64,000 nt of DNA, taken from assembly GCF_036226765.1 (NCBI RefSeq), contig NZ_CP109017.1:7317001-7381000 (forward strand), read 5' to 3'. Numbering within the stretch: the first letter of the stretch is position 1; every line of letters starts with the position of its first letter. Made by a program: the position numbers and the translations under genes. Below are positions 23,964-32,089 of the stretch, one piece after another. The notes beneath the pieces are model-generated. The model did not search any database. It was not told the DNA's origin and saw only the letters and a list, made by a program, of their open reading frames with translations. The DNA is from Streptomyces sp. NBC_00670 (GTDB taxonomy: Bacteria; Actinomycetota; Actinomycetes; Streptomycetales; Streptomycetaceae).

Positions 23964-25330
23964 CGACAGCCCCGACCCGCACCACCCCGGCCACCACCGC
24001 ACCGCCGGCCACCCCCTACCAGCACTACGTCTACGCCTACCCGCACAAGAGCGCCTACCGCCGGCTCCCCGACCGCCCCTCCCTCACCTCCCTGTGGGCG
24101 GCGGAGGACAAGAGCGCCCTCTCCCTCTATCTGCACATCCCCTTCTGCGAAGTACGCTGCGGCTTCTGCAACCTCTTCACCCGCATCGGCGCCCCCGACG
24201 GGCTCACCGGCGCCTACCTGGACGCCCTCGAACGCCAGGCCGACGCCGTGCGCGAAGCGCTCGGTGAGAGCGAGGACATCCGGTTCGCCACGGCCGCGTT
24301 CGGCGGCGGAACGCCCACCTTCCTGACCGCGCGCGAGCTCGACCGCCTGTGCGACATCGCCGAGTCGCGCATGGGCGCCCGGCTCGACGCGATACCCCTC
24401 TCCGTCGAGGCCTCACCCGCCACGGCCACCGCCGACCGCCTCGCCGTCCTGGCCGGCCGGGGCGCCACCCGGCTCAGCCTCGGCGTGCAGAGCTTCGTCG
24501 AGGCCGAGGCCCGTGCCGCCGTACGCCCCCAGCGCCGCGCCGACGTCGAGGCGGCGCTCGGCCGGATCCGCGACGCCCGCGTCCCGGTGCTCAACATCGA
24601 CCTGATCTACGGCATCGACGGCCAGACCGAGGACACCTGGCGCCGGTCCCTGGACGCCGCCCTCGCCTGGGAACCCGAGGAGCTCTACCTCTACCCGCTC
24701 TACGTCCGCCCCCTCACCGGCCTGGACCGCCACCGTGCCGCCTGTGGACCCGGCGGCGACCCGGCCTGGGACGCCCAGCGGCTGCGCCTGTACCGCGCCG
24801 GCCGCGACCACCTGCTCGCCCGCGGCTACACCCAGCAGTCCATGCGGATGTTCCGCCGCGCGGACGCCCCGCCCCAGGGCGCGGACGACTACGCCTGCCA
24901 GACCGACGGCATGATCGGCCTCGGCTGCGGCGCCCGCTCGTACACCGCCGGGCTCCACTACTCCTTCGACTACGCCGTCGGCATGCACGCCATCCGCGGC
25001 ATCATCGACGACTACGTCGCCACCGAGGACTTCACCCGCGCCGAGGTCGGCCACCGGATGGACGCCCACGAGGCCCGCCGCCGGCACCTCCTGCAGTCCC
25101 TCCTCCAGGCCGAGGGCCTGACCGAGAGCGACTACCGCACCCGCTTCGGACAGGCTCCCGCCGACGACTTCGGCACCGAGCTGGACGTACTCGCCGACCG
25201 GGGCTGGCTGTCCGCCGCCGACGGCCGGCTGCGGCTCACCCCCGAGGGACTGGCCCACTCCGACGCCGTCGGACCGCTGCTGTTCTCCCCGGCCGTGCGT
25301 GCCGCCATGGCCGCGTACGAGAGGAAGTGA
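23960..25330 (+). CDS. STM4012-family radical SAM protein (HemN-like)
   Basis: 456 residues. The [4Fe-4S]/SAM motif CxxxCxxC is at residues 63-70 (C63, C67, C70, in HIPFCEVRCGFC), preceded by LSLYLHIP exactly as in HemN/HemW-type enzymes. The glycine-rich SAM contact (FGGGTPTFL) follows, then SVEASPATAT, LGVQSF and NIDLIYGIDGQTEDTW, all HemN-like. The C-terminal part (AVGHRMDAHEARRRHLLQSLLQAEGL) resembles the HemN C-terminal domain. It therefore performs a 5-deoxyadenosyl-radical reaction, but the substrate is unknown and it is not a standard coproporphyrinogen oxidase. ATG overlaps the previous stop; the STM4011 gene follows after ten bases. Confidence 0.88.
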   Translation: MTTAPTRTTPATTAPPATPYQHYVYAYPHKSAYRRLPDRPSLTSLWAAEDKSALSLYLHIPFCEVRCGFCNLFTRIGAPDGLTGAYLDALERQADAVREALGESEDIRFATAAFGGGTPTFLTARELDRLCDIAESRMGARLDAIPLSVEASPATATADRLAVLAGRGATRLSLGVQSFVEAEARAAVRPQRRADVEAALGRIRDARVPVLNIDLIYGIDGQTEDTWRRSLDAALAWEPEELYLYPLYVRPLTGLDRHRAACGPGGDPAWDAQRLRLYRAGRDHLLARGYTQQSMRMFRRADAPPQGADDYACQTDGMIGLGCGARSYTAGLHYSFDYAVGMHAIRGIIDDYVATEDFTRAEVGHRMDAHEARRRHLLQSLLQAEGLTESDYRTRFGQAPADDFGTELDVLADRGWLSAADGRLRLTPEGLAHSDAVGPLLFSPAVRAAMAAYERK

Positions 25331-25340
25331 CCCGCCGCCC

Positions 25341-26234
25341 ATGGACCTGACCGTCCTGTACCGGGGGCCGCTCGCCTCCTGCGACTACGACTGCCCGTAC
25401 TGCCCGTTCGCCAAGCGCCGCGACTCCACCGCCCAGCTCCGCGCCGACCGCGCCGCCCTGGAACGCTTCGCGCACTGGGCCGCCGACCGGAAGGACGACC
25501 GACTCTCCCTGCTGTTCACCCCGTGGGGAGAGGGGCTGGTCCGCTCCTGGTACCGGCGGACCCTCGCCGAGCTGTCGCACCTGCCGCACATCCGCCGCGT
25601 CGCCATCCAGACCAACCTCAGCTGCCGCACCGACTGGCTCGCCGGGGCCGACCCCGACACCCTCGCCCTGTGGTGCACGTACCACCCGGGCCAGACGCCC
25701 TACGACCGCTTCCTCGGCAAGTGCCGCGAACTGGCCGACCGGGGCGTCCGGTTCAGCGTCGGCGTCGTCGGCCTGCCCGCACACCTGGACGCCGCCCGCC
25801 GGCTCCGCGCGGACCTGCCCGACCATGTCTACCTGTGGATCAACGCGGCCGAGGACCACACCTATACCGACGCCGAGGCCGGCCACTGGACGGCCCTGGA
25901 CCCCCTGTTCCCCTACAGCCGCCACCCGCACGCCAGCGCCGGACTGCCCTGCCGCACCGGCGAGTCGGTGATCTCCGTCGACGGCGAGGGCACCGTCCGC
26001 CGCTGCCACTTCGTCCGCGCCGAACTCGGCAACCTCTACGACGGCTCCTACCGCGCCGCGCTGCGCCCCCGCCCGTGCCCGCTCGCCGTGTGCGACTGCC
26101 ACATCGGCTACGTCCACCTGGAGACCCTGCCGCTGTACGACGTCTTCGCGGGCGGCGTCCTGGAACGCATACCGGCGGCCGTCCCCACGGCTGCCACTCA
26201 CCCGGTCACGCGCACGGCCCGCCGTACCGGGTGA
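25341..26234 (+). CDS. STM4011-family radical SAM protein
   Basis: 297 residues. CxxxCxxC lies at residues 14-21 (C14, C18, C21, in CDYDCPYCPF), close to the N-terminus. The C-terminal half has further cysteines in an arrangement like a SPASM/twitch auxiliary cluster: LPCRTGESVISVDGEGTVRRCHF followed by PCPLAVCDCHIGYVH. This combination is frequent in radical SAM enzymes that modify peptides or build natural products. It is the last gene of the cassette; its stop codon sits in the loop of a strong hairpin. With STM4012 it gives the operon two different radical SAM activities. No precursor peptide gene is visible nearby. Confidence 0.87.
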   Translation: MDLTVLYRGPLASCDYDCPYCPFAKRRDSTAQLRADRAALERFAHWAADRKDDRLSLLFTPWGEGLVRSWYRRTLAELSHLPHIRRVAIQTNLSCRTDWLAGADPDTLALWCTYHPGQTPYDRFLGKCRELADRGVRFSVGVVGLPAHLDAARRLRADLPDHVYLWINAAEDHTYTDAEAGHWTALDPLFPYSRHPHASAGLPCRTGESVISVDGEGTVRRCHFVRAELGNLYDGSYRAALRPRPCPLAVCDCHIGYVHLETLPLYDVFAGGVLERIPAAVPTAATHPVTRTARRTG

Positions 26235-26250
26235 GCCGGTACGGCGGGCC
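26216..26250. terminator. Hairpin terminator between STM4011 and htpG
   Basis: GGCCCGCCGTACCGG (26216-26230) and CCGGTACGGCGGGCC (26236-26250) pair perfectly over 15 bases around the loop GTGAG. The TGA stop of STM4011 is in the loop, and the htpG stop lies 22 bases further on from the other side, so the hairpin can serve both converging genes. Confidence 0.7.
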
Positions 26251-26271
26251 GCGTCGGAACGGCAGGAGGAG

Positions 26272-28218
26272 CTACAGCGTGTTCGCCAGGCGGTCGGCCA
26301 CCGTCCTGACGAACCGTCCGGGCTCCTCCGGCCGCCCGCCCTCGGCGAGCACGGCCAGGGTGTGCAGCAGCTCGGCGGTCTCCACCAGACCGCTGCGGTC
26401 CTCGCGCTCCCCGTACGCCCGGTTCAGCGCGCTCACCAGCGGGTGCCCGGCGTTGAGTTCCAGGATGCGCTTGGTCTTCGGCACCTCCTGGCCCATCGCG
26501 CGGTACATGTTCTCCAGCGCGGGGGAGAGGTCGTCGGAGTCGGAGACGACACAGGCGGGGGAGGTGGTGAGCCGTGCCGACAGCCGGACGTCCTTGACCT
26601 CCGACTCGAGCTGCTCCTTCATCCAGCCGAGCAGCGCGGCGTACTCCTCGCCCTGCTTCTCGCGCTCCTCCTCGCCCTTCTCGTCCGGGACGGGGTCGAC
26701 CTCGCCCTTGGCGACCGACCGCAGCCGCTTGCCCTCGAACTCGCCGACGGTGTCGACCCACACCTCGTCGACCGGGTCGGTGAGCAGCAGCACCTCGACG
26801 TCCCGGGCGCGCAGCGCCTCCATGTGCGGGGAGCTCTCGATGCTCTGCCGGGACTCGCCGGTCATGTAGTAGATGTCGTCCTGGCCGTCCCGCATCCGCT
26901 CCACGTACTCCTGGAGGGTGGTCGGCTCCTCGCCGTGCGTGCTGGCGAGGGTGGTGACGGCGAGGATCGCGTCCCGGCTGTCGGAGTCGGTGACCAGCCC
27001 CTCCTTGACCGCCGTCCCGAACTCCCGCCAGAACGTGGCGAACCGCTCGGGGCTCTTGGCCTTCATGTCCTTGAGCGAGGACAGCACCTTCTTGGTGAGC
27101 CGCCGCTGGATCATGCGGATGTGCCGGTCCTGCTGCAGGATCTCGCGGGAGACGTTGAGCGAGAGGTCCTGCGCGTCCACGACACCCTTGACGAACCGCA
27201 GATAGGACGGCAGCAGCGCCTCGCAGTCGTCCATGATGAGGACGCGCTTCACGTACAGCTGCAGTCCGTGCCGGTAGCCGCGCGTGAACAGGTCGTGCGG
27301 GGCGTGCTCCGGGAGGAACAGCAGCGCCTGGTACTCGAACGTGCCCTCGGCCTGGAAGCGGATGGTCTCCAGCGGGGGCCGCCAGTCGTGGCCGATGTGC
27401 TTGTACAGCTCGTGGTACTCGTCGTCGGACACCTCGTCCCGCGGACGCGCCCACAGCGCCTTCATCGAGTTCAGCGTCTCGGGCGTGGCCTGCGCGTCCC
27501 CGTCCTCGCCCGCCTCGCCGCCCTCCGGCTTCTCCCCGGCCATCCGGATGGGCCAGGTGATGAAGTCGGAGTACCGCTTGACGATCTCGCGGATCGTGTA
27601 CGGGGAGGTGTAGTCGTGGAGCTGGTCGTCGGGGTCGGCCGGCTTGAGGTGCAGGGTGACGGCGGTGCCCTGCGGGGCCTCGTCGACCTTCTCCAGGCTG
27701 TACGTGCCCTCGCCGCGCGAACTCCAGCGGATGCCCTGCGACTCGCCTGCCCGGCGGGTCACCACGGTCATCTCGTCGGCCACCATGAAGCCGGAGTAGA
27801 AGCCGACGCCGAACTGGCCGATGAGCCCTTCGGCGCCGTCGGCGTCACCGCCGCTCTCCTTGGCGCCTGCCTCGGCGCTCTCCTTGGCCTCGCGCAGCTC
27901 CCGCAGGAACTCGGCGGTCCCCGAGTTGGCGATGGTGCCGATGAGCCGTCCGGCCTCGTCGTACGACATTCCGATGCCGTTGTCCCGCACGGTGAGCGTC
28001 CGGGCGTCCGGGTCGGTCTCGATCTCGATGTGCAGATCGCTCGTGTCGGCGTCGAGGGTGTCGTCGCGGAGCGCCTCCAGCCGCAGCTTGTCCAGTGCGT
28101 CGGAGGCGTTCGAGACGATTTCGCGCAGGAAGACGTCCTTGTTCGAGTAGACCGAGTGGATCATCAGCTGGAGCAGCTGACGGGCCTCTACTTGGAACTC
28201 AAACGTTTCGGCCGGCAT
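26272..28218 (-). CDS. htpG: Hsp90-family molecular chaperone HtpG
   Basis: 648 residues, full family length. N-terminal GHKL ATPase motifs: SNKDVFLREIVSNASDALDKLR (Glu and Asn of the ATP site, near residues 25-46), DNGIGMSYDE, and GQFGVGFYSGFMVAD. The middle domain has TRGYRHGLQLYVKRVLIMDD and LSLNVSREILQQ, and the C-terminal dimerisation domain is complete. Compared with E. coli HtpG it carries acidic/Glu-Lys-rich insertions in the middle and C-terminal parts (EGGEAGEDGD; EKGEEEREKQGEE). It folds and stabilises client proteins in the cytoplasm under stress. No CIRCE element (TTAGCACTC-N9-GAGTGCTAA) is visible upstream. Nothing links it to the STM cassette except the shared terminator. Confidence 0.97.
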   Translation of the reverse strand: MPAETFEFQVEARQLLQLMIHSVYSNKDVFLREIVSNASDALDKLRLEALRDDTLDADTSDLHIEIETDPDARTLTVRDNGIGMSYDEAGRLIGTIANSGTAEFLRELREAKESAEAGAKESGGDADGAEGLIGQFGVGFYSGFMVADEMTVVTRRAGESQGIRWSSRGEGTYSLEKVDEAPQGTAVTLHLKPADPDDQLHDYTSPYTIREIVKRYSDFITWPIRMAGEKPEGGEAGEDGDAQATPETLNSMKALWARPRDEVSDDEYHELYKHIGHDWRPPLETIRFQAEGTFEYQALLFLPEHAPHDLFTRGYRHGLQLYVKRVLIMDDCEALLPSYLRFVKGVVDAQDLSLNVSREILQQDRHIRMIQRRLTKKVLSSLKDMKAKSPERFATFWREFGTAVKEGLVTDSDSRDAILAVTTLASTHGEEPTTLQEYVERMRDGQDDIYYMTGESRQSIESSPHMEALRARDVEVLLLTDPVDEVWVDTVGEFEGKRLRSVAKGEVDPVPDEKGEEEREKQGEEYAALLGWMKEQLESEVKDVRLSARLTTSPACVVSDSDDLSPALENMYRAMGQEVPKTKRILELNAGHPLVSALNRAYGEREDRSGLVETAELLHTLAVLAEGGRPEEPGRFVRTVADRLANTL

Positions 28219-28390
28219 GGCTGGCGTTCACCTCACAGGTCGGGTCACCGGTATGGGTCGACGTCACTTTAAAACAGCCGGGCGGCGGGACGGATCCGTT
28301 CTTGCGCTGCCTAGGATGAACGCGGTCGTCCCGGCTCGGCCGGGCGGTCCACCGCCCGCCGTACCGCTCGCCTTCGCACGAGGAGATCAC

Positions 28391-28801
28391 GTGTCCGCCG
28401 ACAGCCCGTCCGCATCCGGTGACGCGTTCTGGCGGGAGCGCCGGGTCTGCTTCCTCGTCACCCCGCGTCCCGACGGGACACCGCACCAGGTGCCGGTCGG
28501 CGTCACCTACGATCCCGCGACGCGGATCGCCCGGGTCATCAGCAGCGGGGGCAGCAGGAAGGTGCGCAACGTCCGCGCCGCCGGGGCGGCGGGCACACGG
28601 GTCGCCCTCAGCCAGGTCGACGGCCGCCGGTGGTGCACGCTGGAAGGGGTCGCCGTCGTGCGCGACGACGCCGCGTCGGTCGCCGAGGCCGAACGCCGGT
28701 ACGCCGAGCGGTACAAGCCGCCGCGGCCCAACCCCGAGCGGGTGGTCATCGAGGTCGCCGTCGACCGGGTCATGGGGACGGTGAAGCCGTCCGGCTGGTA
28801 G
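28391..28801 (+). CDS. PPOX-class F420-dependent oxidoreductase-like protein
   Basis: 136 residues from the GTG at 28391, chosen because AGGAG ends five bases upstream and the conserved fold begins ten residues later; the frame is open upstream without conserved sequence. It is a single split-barrel (pyridoxamine oxidase-like) domain: FWRERRVCFLVTPRPDGTPHQVPV, then SSGGSRKVRNVRAAG, the pattern of the TIGR03618-type family from high-GC actinobacteria that uses F420 (or FMN). It reduces small molecules; substrate unknown. It is divergent from htpG and converges with a MerR gene. No motif specific to FMN is visible. Confidence 0.8.
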   Translation: MSADSPSASGDAFWRERRVCFLVTPRPDGTPHQVPVGVTYDPATRIARVISSGGSRKVRNVRAAGAAGTRVALSQVDGRRWCTLEGVAVVRDDAASVAEAERRYAERYKPPRPNPERVVIEVAVDRVMGTVKPSGW

Positions 28802-28827
28802 GCGCGGGACGGCCGGCCGCGCGGCGG

Positions 28828-29199
28828 TCAGTGGTTCGGGCAGCGGTGGCCCGTCCGCCAGTTGTCGGTGGCGAGGGCGATGACCTCGTCCAGCTCGCCC
28901 CGGGTGGTCAGGAGCTCGTCGATCCGCCCGTCGAGCCGCCGCCGTTCGGCGGAGAGCCGCTCAAGCAGCTCCGGTGTGGCATCGCCGTCCGCCGCGCGCG
29001 GCAGCAGCTCCCTGATCGTCCGGCTCGACAGACCCGCCGCGTACAGCCGCTGGATCAGCCGGACGCGGTCGACCGCGTCGTCCGGGTACCGGCGCCGGCC
29101 GCCGGGACCGCGTTCGGCGGCGAGCAGTTCCTGCTCCTCGTAGTACCGCAGGGCCCGCACGCTGACGCCCGTGAGGGCGGCGAGTTCGCCGATGCGCAT
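28828..29199 (-). CDS. MerR-family transcriptional regulator
   Basis: 123 residues. The N-terminal MerR HTH with the RYYEEQ wing (MRIGELAALTGVSVRALRYYEEQELL) is followed by a coiled-coil dimerisation helix. There is no separate ligand domain and only one cysteine (in RCPNH at the end), so it is unlikely to bind metals through a Cys pair. The ATG at 29199 is fixed by the conserved start. It is divergent from the second alpha/beta hydrolase (29344) and probably activates it, since MerR proteins act on promoters with long spacers, and such a promoter is visible. Confidence 0.88.
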   Translation of the reverse strand: MRIGELAALTGVSVRALRYYEEQELLAAERGPGGRRRYPDDAVDRVRLIQRLYAAGLSSRTIRELLPRAADGDATPELLERLSAERRRLDGRIDELLTTRGELDEVIALATDNWRTGHRCPNH

Positions 29200-29230
29200 C
29201 GATGCCTCCGGGGCGGACGGACGCCGGCGC

Positions 29231-29262
29231 TTGCTCCTGACGCCGACGTGAGCTTTTAGCGT
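29231..29262 (+). promoter_or_regulatory. Possible MerR-type long-spacer promoter for the hydrolase
   Basis: TTGCTC (29231-29236) and TAGCGT (29257-29262) are 20 bases apart, longer than the 17 of a normal promoter and like the 19-20 of MerR-controlled ones. No clear dyad is seen in the spacer, so confidence is low. The hydrolase GTG is about 82 bases further on. Confidence 0.38.
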
Positions 29263-29343
29263 AGTCCTCGCCGCGCCCGCCCCGTCGGGGCCGCCGGGCG
29301 CCGGCTCTCCCTTCCGCTTCCGCGTCCGAAAGAGGATCTTCCC

Positions 29344-30339
29344 GTGACTGAAAACGACATATCCGTCATGCCGGTGATCGATGCGCATCTCGCCGCCGCC
29401 GTCCCCGTCGTCTCGGTCAAGCCGGTGACGCTGGAATCACCCGACCGGGGCATCGATCTCCAGGTCAGGATCTCCGCCCCGGTGACCGGGAGCGCGCTCC
29501 CCGTCGTCCTCTTCTCCCACGGCTACGGCTCCTCGCTGGACGGCTACGGGCCGCTGGCCGACTTCTGGGCCGCGCACGGCTTCGTGGTGGTCCAGCCCAC
29601 CCACCTCGACTCCCGTACCGTCGGCCTGCCCCAGGACGACCCCCGCACACCGCGGCTGTGGCGGTTCCGGGTCGAGGACATGAAGCGCGTCCTGGACCAC
29701 CTCGACGTGCTGGAGGCCGCCGTCCCCGGCCTCCGCGGACGCGTCGACCGGGACCGTGTCGCCGCGGCCGGGCACTCCTTCGGCGGCCAGACGACCGGCA
29801 ACCTCCTCGGACTGCGCGTCCTCGACCCGGTGACCGGGAAGGAGGAGGACGACCTGTCCGACGCGCGGATCAGGGCCGGAGTCCTCCTCGCCACGGCCGG
29901 GAAGGGCGGCGCCGACCTGACCCCCTTCGCCGCTGAGAACTTCCCCTTCCTGAACCCGAGTTTCGCCCGTATGACGACTCCGGCCCTGGTGGTCGTCGGT
30001 GACCGGGACGACTCCCCGCTGTCCCACCGGGGGCCGGACTGGATGACCGACGCCTACACCCTGAGCCCGGGCGACAAGAGCCTGCTCACCCTGGTCGGGG
30101 CCGAGCACTCGCTGGGCGGGATCCCCGGCTACGAGGCCGCCGAGACCACGGACGCCGATCCCGCCCGCGTCGCCCTGCTCCAACGCGTCACCTGGGCCTA
30201 TCTGCGCCACGCCCTCGGGATCGACGACGCGGCCTGGGTGGCGGCGCGCAAGGCGCTCGCAGACGACGGGGACGACGGCGCCGCCGCCCGGGCCCGCCTG
30301 GAAACCAGGAGGGGGCCGGGCGGAGGGCTCTCGGAATAG
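29344..30339 (+). CDS. Alpha/beta hydrolase, PET-hydrolase/chlorophyllase-like (paralogue B)
   Basis: 331 residues; GTG at 29344 after AGAGGA. Motifs: FSHGYGSS (oxyanion hole), GHSFGGQ (nucleophile Ser), VGDRDDS (acid) and GAEHSLGG (His). It is homologous over its whole length to the hydrolase at 16405 (shared VVQPTHLDSRT, DPRTPR, RVLDHL, LTPFAAENF, RGPDW) but has a 12-residue longer linker and tail. No signal peptide. It is divergent from a MerR gene rather than a TetR gene. The two proteins thus probably act on related substrates under different signals. The substrate is unknown. Its stop is four bases from the stop of the SGNH gene on the opposite strand. Confidence 0.86.
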   Translation: MTENDISVMPVIDAHLAAAVPVVSVKPVTLESPDRGIDLQVRISAPVTGSALPVVLFSHGYGSSLDGYGPLADFWAAHGFVVVQPTHLDSRTVGLPQDDPRTPRLWRFRVEDMKRVLDHLDVLEAAVPGLRGRVDRDRVAAAGHSFGGQTTGNLLGLRVLDPVTGKEEDDLSDARIRAGVLLATAGKGGADLTPFAAENFPFLNPSFARMTTPALVVVGDRDDSPLSHRGPDWMTDAYTLSPGDKSLLTLVGAEHSLGGIPGYEAAETTDADPARVALLQRVTWAYLRHALGIDDAAWVAARKALADDGDDGAAARARLETRRGPGGGLSE

Positions 30340-30343
30340 GCGG

Positions 30344-31663
30344 TCAGCGGCGGGCCGAGGCCGCCAGCATCGGGAGCGAGACGACATCGGCCAGGGCCTG
30401 CTGGCCGGCGATGTTCGCGTGGATGCCGTCCCCGAGGTCGTACGCCGGGTTGATGCTGTTCGGCTTCACCGGGTCCGCCAGCACCTGGTCGAAGGGAAGG
30501 ACGCCGTCGCAGGTGCCGGAGCAGTTGTTCCACGTCGACACGAACGTGCCGACGGTGTGCCGGTCGCGGTTGTTCTGGTCGCTGTAGCCGGGGCGGGGGG
30601 TGATGGGCGTGACGTACACCTTGATCCCCGCGTCCCGCAGCCGCTGGAAGACCTCGCGGTAGCTGGCGAGGATCTGGTCGGCGTCGCAGCCGTCGGCGAG
30701 GTCGTTGGTGCCGTAGTAGTAGAGGACGCCGGTGACCCCGTGCAGCGCGAGGACGTCCCGCTCCAGCCGGGAGGCGGCGTCCAGGCCGCGGAGGGAGTCG
30801 CCGATGCCGGGACAGGTGGAGGCGCTGGTGGTGCCGCCGATGCCTTCGTTGGCGACGGCGAACTGACGCGAGGCGGGGAGTTCGGCGGTGATGCGCCGGG
30901 CCAGATCGTCCGTCCAGCGCAGGTTCTCGCCCGGGCGCTCGCAGCCCGGGCCGCAGCTGGTGGAACCGGTGCCGTCCACGACCGAGCTGCCGAAGGCGAC
31001 GAGGCTGCCGCGCAGCCGGGTGTTGTGCACGTCGACGGCGCTCACCAGGTAGGTGGACTCCGTCTTCTCGGTGTACGCCTCGCCGCTCGCGTCGGCGGTG
31101 TGGTCGCCGGAGCCGGGCGGGGTCAGGTAGTTGGTGCGGAACGCGCTGTCGTGCCGGCCCGCGGGCGCCGTGCCGGAGACGGACAGCGACACCGCGACGT
31201 CGCCCTGGGCCCTGGTGGTGAGCCGGGTGCTGTCGCTCCACACCTCGCCGTGGGCCGGGACGACGACCGTGCGCCGGCCGTCGAACGTGACGGTGCGCGG
31301 GGTGCCTTCCGTCGCGGCGCTCTTGCCGGTGGTGCGCGCCACCGTGGCCGCGTCGACGGTGAGGGGGGTGTCGCCGAAGGTGTTCTGGATGCGCACGCGC
31401 AGCGCGTCACCGCCCTGGCTCAGGTGGGTGATCATGCGCAGGGACTGCTCGCGCAGCGGGGTGCCGGACAGATGCTGCTGGGAGGTGGCCCACGAGGTGA
31501 ACCAGCCGTGGTCGCGGCCGTGTTGACCGGTGGCGGGGGCGGCCGCCGTGGTCGCGGAGGTGGCGATGACCGACGAGGCGACGGTCAGGGCCAGCGCGGC
31601 CGCGACACGTCTGGTGCGGCGGGTCCGGACGGGGCGGAGCACGCGGGCGAACAGTGGACGCAT
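30344..31663 (-). CDS. Secreted SGNH/GDSL-type esterase
   Basis: 439 residues. An N-terminal twin-arginine-rich, hydrophobic signal (VRTRRTRRVAAALALTVASSVIATSATTAAA) predicts export. The mature N-terminal part, up to about residue 215, is a beta-rich domain (WFTSWATSQQHLSGTP...). The catalytic domain follows with block I VAFGSSVVDGTGS (Ser in GSS instead of the usual GDS), NEGIGG, YYGTND and block V DGIHAN (Asp/His pair). This architecture occurs in secreted actinomycete esterases that act on plant or cell-wall polysaccharides. GGAAGG lies before the ATG at 31663. It stands alone as a transcription unit. Confidence 0.87.
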   Translation of the reverse strand: MRPLFARVLRPVRTRRTRRVAAALALTVASSVIATSATTAAAPATGQHGRDHGWFTSWATSQQHLSGTPLREQSLRMITHLSQGGDALRVRIQNTFGDTPLTVDAATVARTTGKSAATEGTPRTVTFDGRRTVVVPAHGEVWSDSTRLTTRAQGDVAVSLSVSGTAPAGRHDSAFRTNYLTPPGSGDHTADASGEAYTEKTESTYLVSAVDVHNTRLRGSLVAFGSSVVDGTGSTSCGPGCERPGENLRWTDDLARRITAELPASRQFAVANEGIGGTTSASTCPGIGDSLRGLDAASRLERDVLALHGVTGVLYYYGTNDLADGCDADQILASYREVFQRLRDAGIKVYVTPITPRPGYSDQNNRDRHTVGTFVSTWNNCSGTCDGVLPFDQVLADPVKPNSINPAYDLGDGIHANIAGQQALADVVSLPMLAASARR

Positions 31664-31912
31664 GGGGGTGCCTTCCGACGTGAGCGGACGGGTGCGGTCA
31701 TCTGCGCGCGGGCCATGGGGCGGATCCGTTCCGGGCCTCTGTGACGACTCCCGCATCCTAGACACCATCGGCCCACCCCGAAACAGTGCGTGGGCGCACC
31801 GACGGCGCGGCACGAAGCGCGGTTGAGAGGGCGCGAGACAGGGGAGGACCAGGCACGACGGCGCCGTGCCACGTCCGGCGAACACGGGGGTGCGGAGGCA
31901 GGGTTGAGGGAA
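31664..31912. other. Gap upstream of the SGNH gene
   Basis: This 249-base stretch has no convincing gene. On the minus strand TAGGAT (31760-31755) is a fair -10 box for the SGNH gene, with a weak GTTTCG -35 about 18 bases before it. The GC content and codon pattern are unlike the neighbours. Together with the truncated MerR gene to the right, it may be a scar of a deletion. Confidence 0.35.
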
Positions 31913-32089
31913 ATGGCAGAGCTCGCGGAATGGGTCGCGCTCCTTGACGCGTGCGTCGAGCCCATCGCCACGCGACCGGTGGACATGACCGACCCGGAAT
32001 GGCCGCGCACCATGCGGGAGGCCCCGCATCCGCTGGACGAGGCGGGGGTCAGGGCCGATCCGCCACCCGGGGGGTGGGGACGGTTTTGA
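31913..32089 (+). CDS. Doubtful 58-aa open frame, possibly a gene remnant
   Basis: An ATG preceded by GAGGGAA opens 58 codons (MAELAEWVALLDACVEPIAT..., ending in a Gly/Trp/Pro tail). Third positions are GC-rich, so it looks coding in its first 45 codons. I recognise no family. Its last 41 bases overlap the 3' end of the MerR gene on the other strand. It could be the 3' end or fragment of a gene lost by deletion, or a chance frame. Confidence 0.25.
   Translation: MAELAEWVALLDACVEPIATRPVDMTDPEWPRTMREAPHPLDEAGVRADPPPGGWGRF

Noticed and set aside
28862..28885. TTGTCGGTG on the plus strand, like the RecA-NDp core
   Set aside because: It lies inside the MerR coding region on the opposite strand and has no TANNNT eight bases downstream.
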